A stretch of 64,000 nucleotides of DNA from Sepiola atlantica (lineage: Eukaryota; Mollusca; Cephalopoda; Sepiida; Sepiolidae). The DNA lies in contig OY744519.1 of NCBI GenBank assembly GCA_963556195.1, positions 34,515,301 through 34,579,300 of the forward strand, in the 5' to 3' direction. A program made the translations under genes and the position numbers. The notes below the pieces were generated by a model. That model saw nothing but the letters and a program-made list of their open reading frames with translations, was not told the origin of the DNA and ran no database searches. This document shows, in pieces, positions 49,067 through 59,227 of the stretch (its first letter is position 1; every line of letters starts with the position of its first letter).

Positions 49067-49505
49067 CCAACCAGTAGATAGGTACTTGTATATACAGGTT
49101 CATCGTGTTTTGTGTGTGAAGGACATGCACCGAGGAGGAGTTCGGAGCTAGCGGTCTTGAATCAGACAGTGGTGGGTTCACATTTTAAGTACAGCGAAAA
49201 AGAAACCAATGTAAGATTGGCTTTTAGGCAGAATGCGGAGATCACGAAGAACACGAATGGAAATAGAGGTCGAGTGACGGTATACGAGCGCACATGTTGA
49301 ACAAAAAGGAAAACATAAATACAGATCGCTCCCCTTTTCTCTGGCCGTAATAGAGTACATATGTTCTCTCCATCCCCCCCTCTCTCTCTTTCTTGATTCC
49401 CTATTAGTTCCACCATAGAAGAACACACGTCAGTAGACAATGAAAATAAATTTATTTTCGTAATACTTATTTCCATTGATTATTATAACCATATTTATTT
49501 TTAGT

Positions 49506-49902
49506 AAGGGATCACCACTTACCAAGGCCCGGGGATACTCGAGGATAAGGGTTAAAAAGATAGTCAGTTGGACGGCCATCGCCGGTACAAGTGGACCGGA
49601 AATAATGGGTTGGATATGCAGAAGATTACCTAAAAGAAATTGAATTATTCAAGGGGACGGCTAAACAAGTGTTTGTTCACATTTGACTTAAAGACGAATA
49701 TGCTGTAGTCGGTTGGGAAGAAGGCTTGTGGTATCCTGTTTTACAAGTGGTACGTAAACTTTGTTCCATTAAGTTTCTTTTGGTTTTTGGTAAGGAGAGA
49801 GAGAGAGAGAGAAAATAAATTTCTCTGCTACGGTTGAGACAAGACGAGTTCTTCTCGTGAATGTTTTACGGGGAGGGGTACTAGGTGTTGAAGCCTAGTC
49901 GA

Positions 49903-49905
<3 letters not shown>
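49506..49905 (+). repeat. Dispersed repeat family, copy 2 (pairs with 7124-7510)
   Basis: GATCACCACTTACCAAGGCC, CGAGGATAAGGGTTA, GGGACGGCTAAACAAG, AGACGAGTTCTTCTCGTGAA, TGTTTTACGGGGAGG follow copy 1 in order. It ends at a TA array (49902-49970). Confidence 0.7.
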
Positions 49906-49909
<4 letters not shown>

Positions 49910-49973
<64 letters not shown>

Positions 49974-50940
49974 GGAAAGTTTTAAAGATGGAAAAGGGGT
50001 TTCGTGGAGACAGCGTTAGAAATGTTCAAAATGAAGTAAATCCAATAGAAAGATGTTTAGTTCAATCGTAGATGGGGAGCACTTATTCGGATGTAATTTT
50101 GAGAATTAAGGTCATACTTCCGTGGACCGAAAATGAAAATAGTTTTAAAATGCGTATATTATCCGTAGGCAGTCGGGAATTTAAGTAGTTATTTCGATCG
50201 AATCCAAGAAGTGATAGAAGGAATTCTGATCGTAAACGACGCCAGTAAAGAAGTGGAAGGAAGGAATAAATATAAGGGGAGTTGGTAAGGGGTTTTAGTT
50301 AAATGGATTGAATTATGGCTGATGCTAGGAGAAGGGTATGAGAAGGGTTTGTTTAGTTACTGCTCATCACTAGTAACCCACAAACTGATGCCAGGCTTAA
50401 GCAGGCTTCACTTAGGAGTTGGGGTGGGGCTACAATAAGCTAAAAACAATAGCGTTTCAGGTCAGTAAGAAAATAGTTCGGAAGGTAGAGGGGGAGTGTC
50501 CCCGTGTTTAAACGAATTTTGTATACAAAATTATATATAATTCACAAAGTTAAAAGGGTTCATATTTGGAAATTAGGGCTAAGACAATTAGTAATCTTGA
50601 GTTTACATGTTTAAAATTTAATAATTCGGACAAATATAGTATTTCAGAGTTTAATGTTTAAAAACTTTATAAATTTCCCAGTTAGTTAAATATTACGAAA
50701 GATACCCCCACTAATTTCGATATTACTATGGGGTCTTCGGACTCTGTTACGTTACTGACCTTACAGGATTGTACTTATTAAGAGAATTAAAATTCGACTA
50801 GGGAGAGATCGAGGCAATACAACAGCACCATTAAAAAACTACACAACTTTTTTAAAAACTTCGGATTAACTATCACTGTAGAACCTAATACTTTTCTTTT
50901 CTGAATGTTTCTGTGTAGCTTACTTGTCATAACTAAATTT
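49910..50940. other. Non-coding intronic sequence after a TA array
   Basis: After the TA array to 49970, no gene, RNA or repeat partner was recognised. Confidence 0.4.
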
Positions 50941-50954
50941 TGATACTACTATAT

Positions 50955-51147
50955 ATATTAATATTTTTTATTTATACAGACATGTACAAAAGCCGCTAAA
51001 CTGGCATTTCGATTTTACAGTCTTTAGTTATTAGAAACTAAGATCTCTTCACGAGGAAAATAATTTCTAATAACTAAAGATCGTAATATCGACATGCCAG
51101 TGTAGTAGCTTTTGTACATGTCTGTATAAATATAAATATAAATATTA

Positions 51148-51150
<3 letters not shown>
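50955..51150. mobile_element. Foldback element, about 80-bp arms (family with 36288)
   Basis: TTTATTTATACAGACATGTA, CAAAAGCCGCTAAACTGGCA on the left and TGCCAGTGTAGTAGCTTTTG, TACATGTCTGTATAAATA on the right. TTATTAGAAA and TTTCTAATAA lie near the centre. TA-rich on both sides. Confidence 0.82.
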
Positions 51151-51390
<240 letters not shown>

Positions 51391-51469
51391 CTTCTTTGTA
51401 ATATAGCAGGAAAAATCCCAGCAGAGTGTTCGATTAATTAAAAATTAAAGTTAAAAAATTAAGAGCGTA

Positions 51470-51552
51470 ATATTTATTTATTTTGGTACAGAAAAATTAG
51501 TATTTATTTATTTTGGTACGAATGTTGTACTAATTTTTCTGTACCAAAATAA

Positions 51553-51627
<75 letters not shown>
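51470..51627. repeat. Inverted repeat and (TA)n
   Basis: TATTTATTTATTTTGGTACA, GAAAAATTAGTA pairs with TACTAATTTTTCTGTACCAA, AATAAATAAATA. TGTTGTACT...TTTCTGTA...AATAAATAAATATTACGCTC also occurs at 14012-14060, so the arm is dispersed. Confidence 0.8.
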
Positions 51628-51630
<3 letters not shown>

Positions 51631-52249
51631 AGATTTATGTATATATCAGGTTGTCCGTAGGTTTGTGCCGATCAGTTCATGTTTTGACACGTTAGAACAT
51701 CTTAAACTATTGACAGCTATAGTATACTTGCATTTTTTGGTTAGAACATACTTCAAGCTATCTTTCGAGAAAGACACTTACAATTATTAGACCTGTTCCA
51801 ATTTTGGAGTTCTTTGAAAATGGAGGATTGTAAAACCGATTTCGCAAGCAACAAAAAAGATGTGTATAGTGTACGGTGAAGATGCTTTAACTGAACTGTA
51901 CGGAAGTGGTTCGCATAATTTAAACCATACATCTACGCATTTTGACTGATTGTTTCTTTCGGGAATAAAACATGAATGTTTCTGATAGCTTACTTACTAT
52001 AAATATATTTTTATACTACTACTAAGTTTTACTCACATATTTCGCACTATTGGAGTAAATACTCATGCACAATATATCACATTACCGTATAATATTATTT
52101 GTGTATATACTTTAAATAATAAATTATATATATATATAATTCTATTTAGACACATAAAATTACAACATATTTATTCATATTCGTTTTAAGTGAGTCTATG
52201 TTTTGTTCTATTTGTATACTACTTAAGTCTGTGCATTTGACTTTTCATT

Positions 52250-52251
<2 letters not shown>

Positions 52252-52325
<74 letters not shown>

Positions 52326-52332
52326 TATATAC
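52252..52332. repeat. (TA)n microsatellite
   Basis: About 33 TA units, then TACA TATA interruptions. Confidence 0.95.
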
Positions 52333-52622
52333 ATTGATTCGCATATGCTTGAATTTAATTATAGTTTTGACTTCGCTTAAAAATCAACATAGCATCAAAT
52401 GAAGATTCATTGTGGAACGGCTTAAATTACGCAGTCAAACAATAATATTAAGCAACGACCCAGTTTTCTCTTAGTTAACCCTGCTCTAAGCGACACCAAG
52501 TATGTTTATCATACCGTGTTAGCATAAGTCACTAGTAATTATCTAATATTTTTATAGAGCTCTATCTATTATTGTTCTGAGCTGTTTCTGTCTTCACGAT
52601 ATGCTGTCATGGATCTGATTTG

Positions 52623-52662
<40 letters not shown>

Positions 52663-52693
52663 ATAGATAAACGGATAAAACAATCCGACGGGA

Positions 52694-52880
52694 TGAAATT
52701 AAATATGGAACAGTAAGCTCAACGTTTCGCCCGATGTGATGTGGGCTTTTTCAAGAGCGGATGAAAAGTGTGCTAAAATGATTTTTAGCACACTTTTCAT
52801 CCGCTCGTGAAAAAGCCCACATCACATCGGGCGAAACGTTGAGCTTATAGGGGCTTCCACTGTTCCATTTTTAATTTCAT
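52694..52880. mobile_element. Foldback element with GGGCGAAACGTT arms
   Basis: Left arm 52694-52778 and right arm 52783-52880 are nearly perfect reverse complements around 4 bases. Each arm reads outward TTTTAGCACACTTTTCATCC, GCTC, GAAAAAGCCCACATCACATC, GGGCGAAACGTTGAGCTTA. GCCC-loop-GGGC-GAAAC resembles stem II and the second half of a hammerhead, with the CTGANGA part decayed to TTGAAAA or TGAAAAA. Confidence 0.88.
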
Positions 52881-52891
52881 ATATATATATA

Positions 52892-53127
52892 CAGGGTGTC
52901 TCAAAAAAATGTACTCACTCGTAGAATGACGAGAAAACATTTATTTATGAACATAGAGTGAAATGAAATAGCATCGAATACATGAGACAGATGTAATTGA
53001 AGAATCATGTTCGCAAATGTTCAAACTGATGACCATTATTGTTCAAGCTATTTCATTTCTCTCTATGTTCATGAATAAAGGTTTTCTCGTCATTCTAAGA
53101 GTGAGTACATTTTTTTGAGACACCCTG
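52892..53127. mobile_element. Mariner-type MITE, 236 bp, long terminal inverted repeats
   Basis: CAGGGTGTCTCAAAAAAATG at the left is exactly repeated, inverted, at the right end. Homology of the arms extends to about 85 bp (AATGACGAGAAAAC, GAACATAGAG, GAAATGAAATAGC). TA flanks both ends. Non-coding; it would need a Tc1/mariner transposase in trans. Confidence 0.93.
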
Positions 53128-53134
53128 TATATAT

Positions 53135-53176
53135 ATGTGTGTGTGTGTGTGTGTATGTGTATGAGAGAGAGAGAGA

Positions 53177-53212
<36 letters not shown>
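53135..53212. repeat. (TG)n and (GA)n microsatellite
   Basis: Short TG run, then GA repeats to 53212. Confidence 0.93.
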
Positions 53213-53216
<4 letters not shown>

Positions 53217-53482
53217 CACACGTGTGTGTAATTCCACATCATGCGACGTTTCTTGCAACTGTTGGATATAGCACTTATGGGTCCCAAGACAAAAAGAAAC
53301 ACGCAAATAGCATATTTGATTAATATCTTTTTTCCTTTTAAAATGCATAATTTCACAACTTTCGGAAATAATTAAATTAACTCTGGTTAAAATATGACGA
53401 CAACTGTTTCCTTACACGTTTTATATAATTTATAAATGTATACGTTGGCATCGCTAGCAGATTTCTCACACCAATAATCAGA

Positions 53483-53782
53483 ATGTCTCTTGGTTGTCAG
53501 CCTTTATCAAGACAAGAAGTGGATAATCAAATGTTTCATTTTTCGCACGTAATGTTTTTCTTTTTTTTTAAAAAGGACAAAGTGTGTGAAACTATTTGTC
53601 GAATCTACGGTGAAGGTGTTGAAAGTGACGTAACGGTTTCAGATATGGTTTGCAAAATAACAAACATGGGGATTCAAAATACAAGTCATTCTAAAAAAAC
53701 TTCGGTTCTAGATGGCCATCTTTTTTTTAGGAGGAAACTCTGGTCATCCTATAAGTTATGTCCAGATTTTGAATTCTCTTAA
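53483..53782 (+). pseudogene. Possible mariner transposase N-terminal HTH fragment
   Basis: The frame includes ETICRIYGEGVESDVTVSDM, then KITNMG and KKTSVLDG, which follow the spacing of the mariner HTH (CxxYGEGxxSxRTVxxWFxxFxxG ... RSGRPS). Key Trp/Phe and Arg residues are missing and a poly-F run interrupts the start. Tentative; could be chance. Confidence 0.35.
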
Positions 53783-54228
53783 ATGTAACAGTAAATTGTA
53801 ATATATTATAGAAAAAAAACAATATTCAAATATCCTATACACACGCACTAAAAATGTAAATAGACTCCCTTATTATCATTACTAACAAAGACTGCTGTTA
53901 GAGGGTCATGATCGACCTAGGCAAGACGATATTGATTAGTTTTTCTTCTTTCGTGAATTGAACAAACACTTGGTTAACAGTGATAAATAAGTTTTCGAGG
54001 TTTGTAGCGATTTGATGCTGACTGAGTGTCAACTTTCAGATGATCTATAGTAATATATAATATATACATGTCATATTTAATGGTGATATGTCTATCTTTA
54101 TTGTTGTGAAGTTGTCCAACAGTAAATAATAAATAAAGGAAGTCAAGTCGAGGGTTGGTTTAACAAGTGTATTAACAAAGTAAGAAAGTGACTAGCACTT
54201 GGCTAGACAGTTACAAGACTGGGTATTT

Positions 54229-54518
54229 ATCTACTCCCCACAGAGTAAAATGTGACACAAGGTCGGAAAGTGGGGGTTTGATAAGTCAGCACTCTAGAGG
54301 AAGAGCACCTATTACCTTTAAAAATTGCCTGGCCAGCCCCGTCGGCATTCCCCGGTAGGGGCGCCTCAGACAGCAAGCAATAAACTTACTCCTCCCCAAA
54401 GAGGGGAGGCAAAGCCTGGGAGGGTGGACCTCCTAGAACTGCACAGGACCAGTCTCGTGCAGCATCCATCGGAACAGATACTACACTTTGATCTTGGCCA
54501 AAAGGCCAAGAAAGCGAC
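54229..54518 (-). mobile_element. U2 snRNA-headed SINE, short subfamily, tandem copy 2
   Basis: The minus strand starts TCGCTTTCTTGGCCTTTTGG, CCAAGATCAAAGTGTAGTAT, CTGTTC, the closest match to U2 nt 2-47 in the window. The body and 3' end (CACATTTTACTCTGTGGGGA, GTAGATAAATA) follow. CAGTTACAAGACTG on both sides and between the two copies is the likely target-site duplication. Confidence 0.93.
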
Positions 54519-54540
54519 TGAACGACAGTTACAAGACTGG

Positions 54541-54834
54541 GTATTTATCTACCTCCCACAAGGTACAATGTGACACAAGGTCGGAAAGTGGGATTAGATA
54601 AGCCAGCGCTCGAGAGGTGAGCCATCTGACCATTTAAAAATTGCCTGGGCAGCCCCGTCGGCATTCCCCGGTAGGGGCGCCTCAGACAGTAAGCAATAAA
54701 CTTACTCCTCCCCAAAGAGGGGAGGCAAAGCCTGGGAGGGTGGACCTCCTAGAACTGCACAGGACCAGTCTCGTGCAGCATCCATCGGAACAGATACTAC
54801 ACTTTGATCTTGGCCAAAAGGCCAAGAAAGCGAC
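54541..54834 (-). mobile_element. U2 snRNA-headed SINE, short subfamily, tandem copy 1
   Basis: Nearly identical to the copy at 54229-54518 and in the same orientation, joined by GACTGAACGACAGTTACAAG. High identity suggests a recent tandem duplication or a second insertion at the same target. Confidence 0.93.
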
Positions 54835-55054
54835 TGAACGACAGTTACAAGACTGTGCTTTGTCTTCTGTGACTCGCACTATTTATAGTGACAACCGGTG
54901 TAGTTTCTCCTGTGTAAGAACGGCCGGTGTAACATTTATAAATTGAGGTATGTTTATAAGTTTATATACTTGTTTGTACAAAATTCAATTCCTAAACTTC
55001 TTACCCGATCATTATGGCTTTTGCAACACAGCTGCAAGGCGTACAGGGTCATAA

Positions 55055-55522
55055 GTTGGGTTATATTTAGTTTAATTTAGGTTCATGCAAAGGTAGTAAA
55101 AAAGCGTAGACGCATTTCGTGAATATTCGGATACTTCCGATTTTTGTGAAATGTTAGTTAACACCGCATATTAGACATGGATATTCCCCAAATATTAGTT
55201 TCTTTGAATTTTAAATGGTTTTAGGTGGCAACATATAGCACAGCTTCTCATTTGAAAAATCAAATATATATGATTTTCATTGAATTTGATCCATATTAAT
55301 TAGACAAAAATAAAGTAGGATTCCATGAATTTCAATTTATTGTCAAGACTCCTTAAGCTTGATCCTTAAATTATAGAAATTTTCTAGAATGAAAATAATG
55401 TAATGGATTATTATACAAAATTAGAATAAAGATTCTAAACATAAAAGTTTGTATCATTATATCTTGATGTAAATCTTGTTCAAGGAATTAATTTTATCCG
55501 CTCTAGGACGGGTAGTCCTCTA

Positions 55523-55528
<6 letters not shown>
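55055..55528 (+). mobile_element. Non-autonomous Helitron-like element with 3' hairpin
   Basis: Inverted relative to 38600. Ends CCGCTCTAGGACGGGTAGTC, CTCTAATG; the related 62040 end is CCGTTCTGGGACGGGTATTC, TTCTAG, a hairpin then CTAG. Followed directly by a TA array (55523-55600). Confidence 0.55.

Positions 55529-55600
<72 letters not shown>
55523..55600. repeat. (TA)n microsatellite
   Basis: About 38 TA units, then a TG run that leads into the foldback at 55610. Confidence 0.95.
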
Positions 55601-55603
<3 letters not shown>

Positions 55604-55609
55604 GTGTGT

Positions 55610-55801
55610 GTGTGTGTGAAAAGAGACACACGGAAAACAGGTTAAAATGCAGGAGAAAAACAAAAAAAAAGAAGAGATTTTACCAGTTTCGTTCGTATTA
55701 ACGAACGTCTTTAGAAAATAATACGAAGGAAACCGGTCAAATCTCTTGATTTTGTTTTTCTCCTGCATTTTAACGTTTTCCGTTTGTCTCTTTTTTCACA
55801 C
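55610..55801. mobile_element. Foldback element with GAAAC motifs (related to 33765)
   Basis: Arms about 55612-55699 and 55719-55801 share CGGAAAACAGGTTAAAATGC, AGGAGAAAAACAAA and their complements. Minus strand: CTAAAGACGTTCGTTAATAC, GAACGAAACTGGTA. Plus-strand right arm: GGAAACCGGTC. CTGAAGA-GTTCG loop CGAAC-GAAAC plus palindromic ACCGGT is a decayed hammerhead layout. The sequence past the right arm (CACGGCATTTCATTCTCATG) matches 33875-33895. Confidence 0.82.
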
Positions 55802-55851
55802 ATTTTGTCTACCACGGCATTTCATTCTCATGACTTATCGTGTACCTTACT

Positions 55852-55928
<77 letters not shown>
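55852..55928. repeat. (TA)n microsatellite
   Basis: About 38 TA units. Confidence 0.95.
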
Positions 55929-55929
<1 letters not shown>

Positions 55930-56094
55930 TGATAGATATATATTGATAAATATATATTAATATCTGAAATACAAAAATCTAAATTAATTTAAATATCGAT
56001 GTTTCAGTCTTACTGCTGCTTTATCTGAGTGTGGCCGTTTACGAAGGAATCAGAAAGAAGAATATCGGTCATAGTGACAAAAACGTTCGGTTGG

Positions 56095-56340
56095 ACTTCC
56101 GGTCTGACCAGACTCAACCATGTTTGATGTTACACCGATCTCAGAAAAAATGAGGGGAAATCGTCTGCGGTTGTATGGACATGTAATGCACACAAATGCC
56201 GGCACTATCACGTAAATGAGATTCAGGATGAAAGCCCCGAGGAAATAGCGGAGAGTATGACTGAAACAAAAGTGGTTAGATATCCTAGGATAAGATCTTC
56301 AGACGGTTCGACTTCATCTTGACAAGCCTTTGACTATAGG
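56095..56340 (+). pseudogene. LINE ORF2 C-terminal remnant
   Basis: One frame reads PISEKMRGNRLRLYGHVMHT, NAGTIT, stop, MRFRMKAPRK, stop, KQKWLDILG, DLQTVRLHLDK. The order KMRxNRLRxYGHVxR, GKRxRGRPKxRWLDxLxxDL is the conserved tail of a common LINE class. Multiple stops. Same class as 26935-27423. Confidence 0.75.
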
Positions 56341-56559
56341 CTTTTATTTGACCTTTTGAAATTCGATAGGCAAGGCATCGCGGTAGTGTGAATCTCTATC
56401 GTCACATTTTCTTTCGAGGCAATGAATTAAATCAAAGATCTAAGAAGGTTTACAGCTACGACAAAAGGCACCTGAACAAAGCCGGAGAGTAGATTGGAAT
56501 AGCTCATTATAAACAAAAGGGAATATAAGCACAAGTAGTTATACTATTTTACCCGTAGC

Positions 56560-56563
<4 letters not shown>

Positions 56564-56621
<58 letters not shown>

Positions 56622-56640
56622 GAGCGAGAGAGAGAGAGAG
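56564..56640. repeat. (TA)n(GA)n microsatellite
   Basis: TA array followed by GCGAGAGAGAGAG. Confidence 0.93.
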
Positions 56641-56803
56641 AGAAAGTGAAAGGGAAAATGAGAGATGGGAAATAACGAGCAAAAGAAACTAATTTTAGAT
56701 TTTTTATTTTTATTTTTATATTTAAGTGGGTTTTCATTAAGTTGAACGCTTTTATGACGTCAAGCCGCCGAATAAAGTATTAAAATGATCACTATTTATT
56801 CAA

Positions 56804-56980
56804 CTATTCACTGGTGCCTGAGTGGTTCTAGATGTCGGGATTTGTAGTTGGAAAATACTCGAAGTCCAGGGTTTCGAATCGCATGACCAATAGTGAATAG
56901 CTATTTTTCTATGCTGATGAGCCCCGATTATAAAGGACGAAACGTATACGTACATAGATAATGAACAAAACAAATATTAT
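56804..56980 (+). mobile_element. tRNA-like SINE carrying a hammerhead ribozyme
   Basis: The head is a Leu/Ser-type tRNA-like domain: CTATTCACT (56804-56812) pairs with AGTGAATAG (56892-56900) as an acceptor-like stem. The A box is GTGCCTGAGTGGTTCTAG, and GGGTTTCGAATCGC holds the B box. Eight bases later the hammerhead at 56908-56958 begins, followed by an AT-rich tail. No target-site duplication was identified. Confidence 0.8.
56908..56958 (+). ncRNA. Hammerhead ribozyme, type I, minimal stem III
   Basis: All core positions are present: TCTATG (stem I 5'), CTGATGA (56914-56920), stem II GCCC...GGAC with one C-A mismatch and a 10-base loop, GAA (56939-56941), stem III ACGTATACGT (self-complementary, T16.1 at 56951), A at the cleavage position 56952, then CATAGA fully pairing with TCTATG. 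Predicted cleavage is after 56952. Hammerheads with such short stem III, as in Penelope-like elements, retrozymes and schistosome SINE-like repeats, often cleave as dimers. Seen in sequence; activity is inferred. Confidence 0.8.
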
Positions 56981-57021
56981 ATATGTATATAGATATGTAT
57001 ATATATATATAGAGAGAGAGA

Positions 57022-57149
57022 CTATTTTTGTATTTTATCAATCGGAAATAAAGTTAAAAGTGTTATGAAATGTGACACAGGATAGCGTCGCAAATGAGTA
57101 GTGTAGGTTTGACTAAACTTGATAAAAGGAAATATGCATTTCCACTGAC
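57022..57149 (-). other. Intron start after the TM1 exon
   Basis: Begins GTCAGTGG. The frame stays open for about 30 codons past the donor (to 57063), which is incidental. Confidence 0.4.
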
Positions 57150-57344
57150 CTTTATTTCGCGGTATTGAACTGTAAACCAGATTAGGAGCGGGATGCAACA
57201 CATGATTAAACCAGCGATGCCGAGTAGAATACTTCGTTGTATCCAATTGAGTGCCAGAATACACGGGCGTCCATCTTCGCAGGTCTCGCATCCGGGTGCG
57301 CACGGTAGACAAGCAAAACCTGTATAGTAGGTGTTGGGTGCTTT
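57150..57344 (-). CDS. Class C GPCR exon: Cys-rich linker and TM1
   Basis: A 195-bp exon (65 codons, phase 0 on both sides) lies between a strong acceptor (poly-T then CTTCAG) and a GTCAGT donor. Residues 12-29 hold the cysteine cluster CLPCAPGC, ETC and RPC, the extracellular linker typical of GPR158/GPR179-like class C receptors. It is followed by NWIQRS and about 22 hydrophobic residues (TM1), ending with the basic intracellular turn QYREIK. It splices in frame to the TM2 exon at 37449-37517, which starts VLKASSP, the usual first intracellular loop. It lies close to two hammerhead-bearing SINEs. Metabotropic glutamate receptors were considered, but the CxxCxxGCxxC spacing fits the GPR158 group better. 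Confidence 0.78.
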
Positions 57345-57591
57345 CTGAAGAAAAAAAAAAACAAAATAAAACGAAACGTCTTTATTTAAAAAATGAAATA
57401 TACACAAATCTTGCATTCGTAACACACGCACCCCCCCCCCACACACATATATATATAGTGAGTTTAATAACAAACAGTACAAATAGCTTGATGCAAGGTC
57501 CAAACACAGTTTGTTGATCACTTTCAACTGCTCGTGTGAATCAGCCGCCGACTCGTTATTAACAAAGTTTAATTCCTCCTTAATTATTAGC

Positions 57592-57738
57592 TAATCCCCT
57601 ATGGCCGAGGGGTTAACGCTCTTGACTGCGAATCAGTTGCGATTTGTGATCGGAGTTCGAGCCCGCCGACCGTTGAGAATTACCTTCCTGCACTGAAGAT
57701 TTCGTTAGCATGAAACATCGATGTCTGTATGGAATAAA

Positions 57739-57742
<4 letters not shown>
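57592..57742 (+). mobile_element. tRNA-like SINE with hammerhead-like 3' region and TA tail
   Basis: CCCCTATGGCCGAGGGGTTA (A box TGGCCGAGGGGTTAA) and CGGAGTTCGAGCCCGCCGAC (B box) form a tRNA-like head about 75 bp long. The hammerhead-like segment at 57685-57733 follows, then AATAAATAAT and a 66-bp TA array. The layout matches 11176-11425 and 56804-56980: tRNA-like head, hammerhead, TA-rich tail. Confidence 0.8.
57685..57733 (+). ncRNA. Hammerhead-like motif with degenerate stem II
   Basis: TTCCTGCA (stem I) pairs with TGTATGGA at 6 to 7 of 8 positions including G-T pairs. Core CTGAAGA (57693-57699), GAA (57712-57714), stem III ACATCGATGT (perfect palindrome) and C at 57725 are intact. Stem II (TTTCGTTAGCAT) is weak; one change would give TGC/GCA. 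Probably a decayed copy of an active family. Confidence 0.6.

Positions 57743-57808
<66 letters not shown>
57743..57808. repeat. (TA)n tail of the hammerhead SINE
   Basis: About 33 TA units directly after the SINE. Confidence 0.95.
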
Positions 57809-57809
<1 letters not shown>

Positions 57810-58677
57810 TAACACTGATCATATTGCCCGCTTGCTTGTTTGCATATTGAATGCATTAGATGGCGGGAGGAGTAAAATAACAGCAAGATGGAACGTCTTT
57901 ATTTAAGAAATAAATATACATACATTTTACAAATAAAATAAAAGATAATTACTGATGTGCTTGTTTCATAATGTCTCAATCGACAGAAACACGGCTGAAA
58001 ATACTTAATACTTTTGTCTTTCTTGGCTTAAGCGTTTCAAGATCCTCATTTGACATTAGCAAAGAATGGTTTCAAGATCCTCATCTGATATTAGCAAAGA
58101 ATAGGAATAGCAACTTCTAAATTTGTATGTCTAAAAATAGATATGGAACCGGAAGTACATATCGACCCCTTAAGACTGTACAATGCATTGATTGTTCTTA
58201 TTGCTGTATATGAAAGTAAAACATGAACTACCCAATGTTTTTGAAATGAAATGTTTAAGCATTATTCTTGGATAAACTTTGCAATATAAACTAAGGAATG
58301 CAGATGTCAGAAAAAAAGGTTTAATATCAACAGATCCACCAACAACGTAATTCGAAAACAGAGATTAACATGGTTTGTACACGTTTCCCGTCTACCAGAC
58401 TCCAGCTACGTATAGAAATTATCTAAACAAGATTTTATTCAGTCTCTAGAGATAATAGATATGCGGGGGTATATAGTTAAGTAAGAGTTGCACAATCACA
58501 ATTCTTTTGAACCAGAATTGCTTGAGTTAAGTGACAAAGTGAAGTACAGGTCAAGTAGGAACAATGCTGGGATTACAAGAATTTTTTTTGTATTATTTCG
58601 GGTTTTCAAAGCTTGAGAGACTTGTCTACCTTACTATTTAATCCACATACCTGGAGAGAGGATATATGGGTTCATAC

Positions 58678-58751
58678 CTTTTCCTGCGGTATTGGTGGAA
58701 ATGATAGAGTAGCCCACACATAACTTGAACTCGGCACGCCAAGCATACAGT
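58678..58751 (-). CDS. Possible exon just upstream of the Cys-rich linker of the class C GPCR
   Basis: On the minus strand a CGCAG acceptor is followed by 74 bp open in one frame and an AAAAG|GTATGA donor. In the frame that joins the next exon (57150-57344, phase 0), it begins with two bases completing a codon and then encodes 24 residues starting CMLGVPSSSYVW and ending PIPQEK. The following exon starts KAPNTYYTGF. The stretch would be the end of the extracellular domain before the CxxC linker, where a Cys is expected. I see no diagnostic motif, so support rests on the two splice sites, the right phase and the 1.3-kb distance. It could be a chance open frame. Confidence 0.4.
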
Positions 58752-59060
58752 CTGCGGTTACAATCACGTAATTTTTATATGTACAAAGCTCTGCATAATA
58801 TTAAAGCTGATAATTTTGCCTGCTTGCTTGTTTGCAGATTGTATATGAGAATATGAGGACGAGAAAGTGGTATGAGGCGAGGGAACTTAGAGAGTAGTAG
58901 TATCAGTATTATAAGAGAAAAGTAAGAGGTTTGCGTAAATAAATAAATTAATGGTGCGAGTAAAGAAGAACATTAAAATACTCAAGTAGTAGTAGTATAA
59001 TCAGCAGCTTAAGAGAAAGGCATGATGTAAATAAATACATCACGCAAATAAAGAAGACAA

Positions 59061-59063
<3 letters not shown>

Positions 59064-59127
<64 letters not shown>
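59064..59127. repeat. (TA)n microsatellite
   Basis: About 32 TA units. Confidence 0.95.
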
Positions 59128-59130
<3 letters not shown>

Positions 59131-59227
59131 GATTTTTCACTTATAAAATTGATCATTCAGTGAAGACCGGGGTTGTTCCAATAAAAACAAGCTCGATGAT
59201 ACTCGATTACAGAGGACAGAGCATTTA

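Noticed and set aside
54479..54518. A U2 snRNA gene
   Set aside because: Only the first 45 nt match; branch-recognition downstream parts, Sm site and 3' stems are replaced by the SINE body, and the segment recurs with target duplications.
57597..57675. A functional tRNA gene
   Set aside because: A and B boxes are present but the cloverleaf does not close and the sequence runs into the SINE 3' part.
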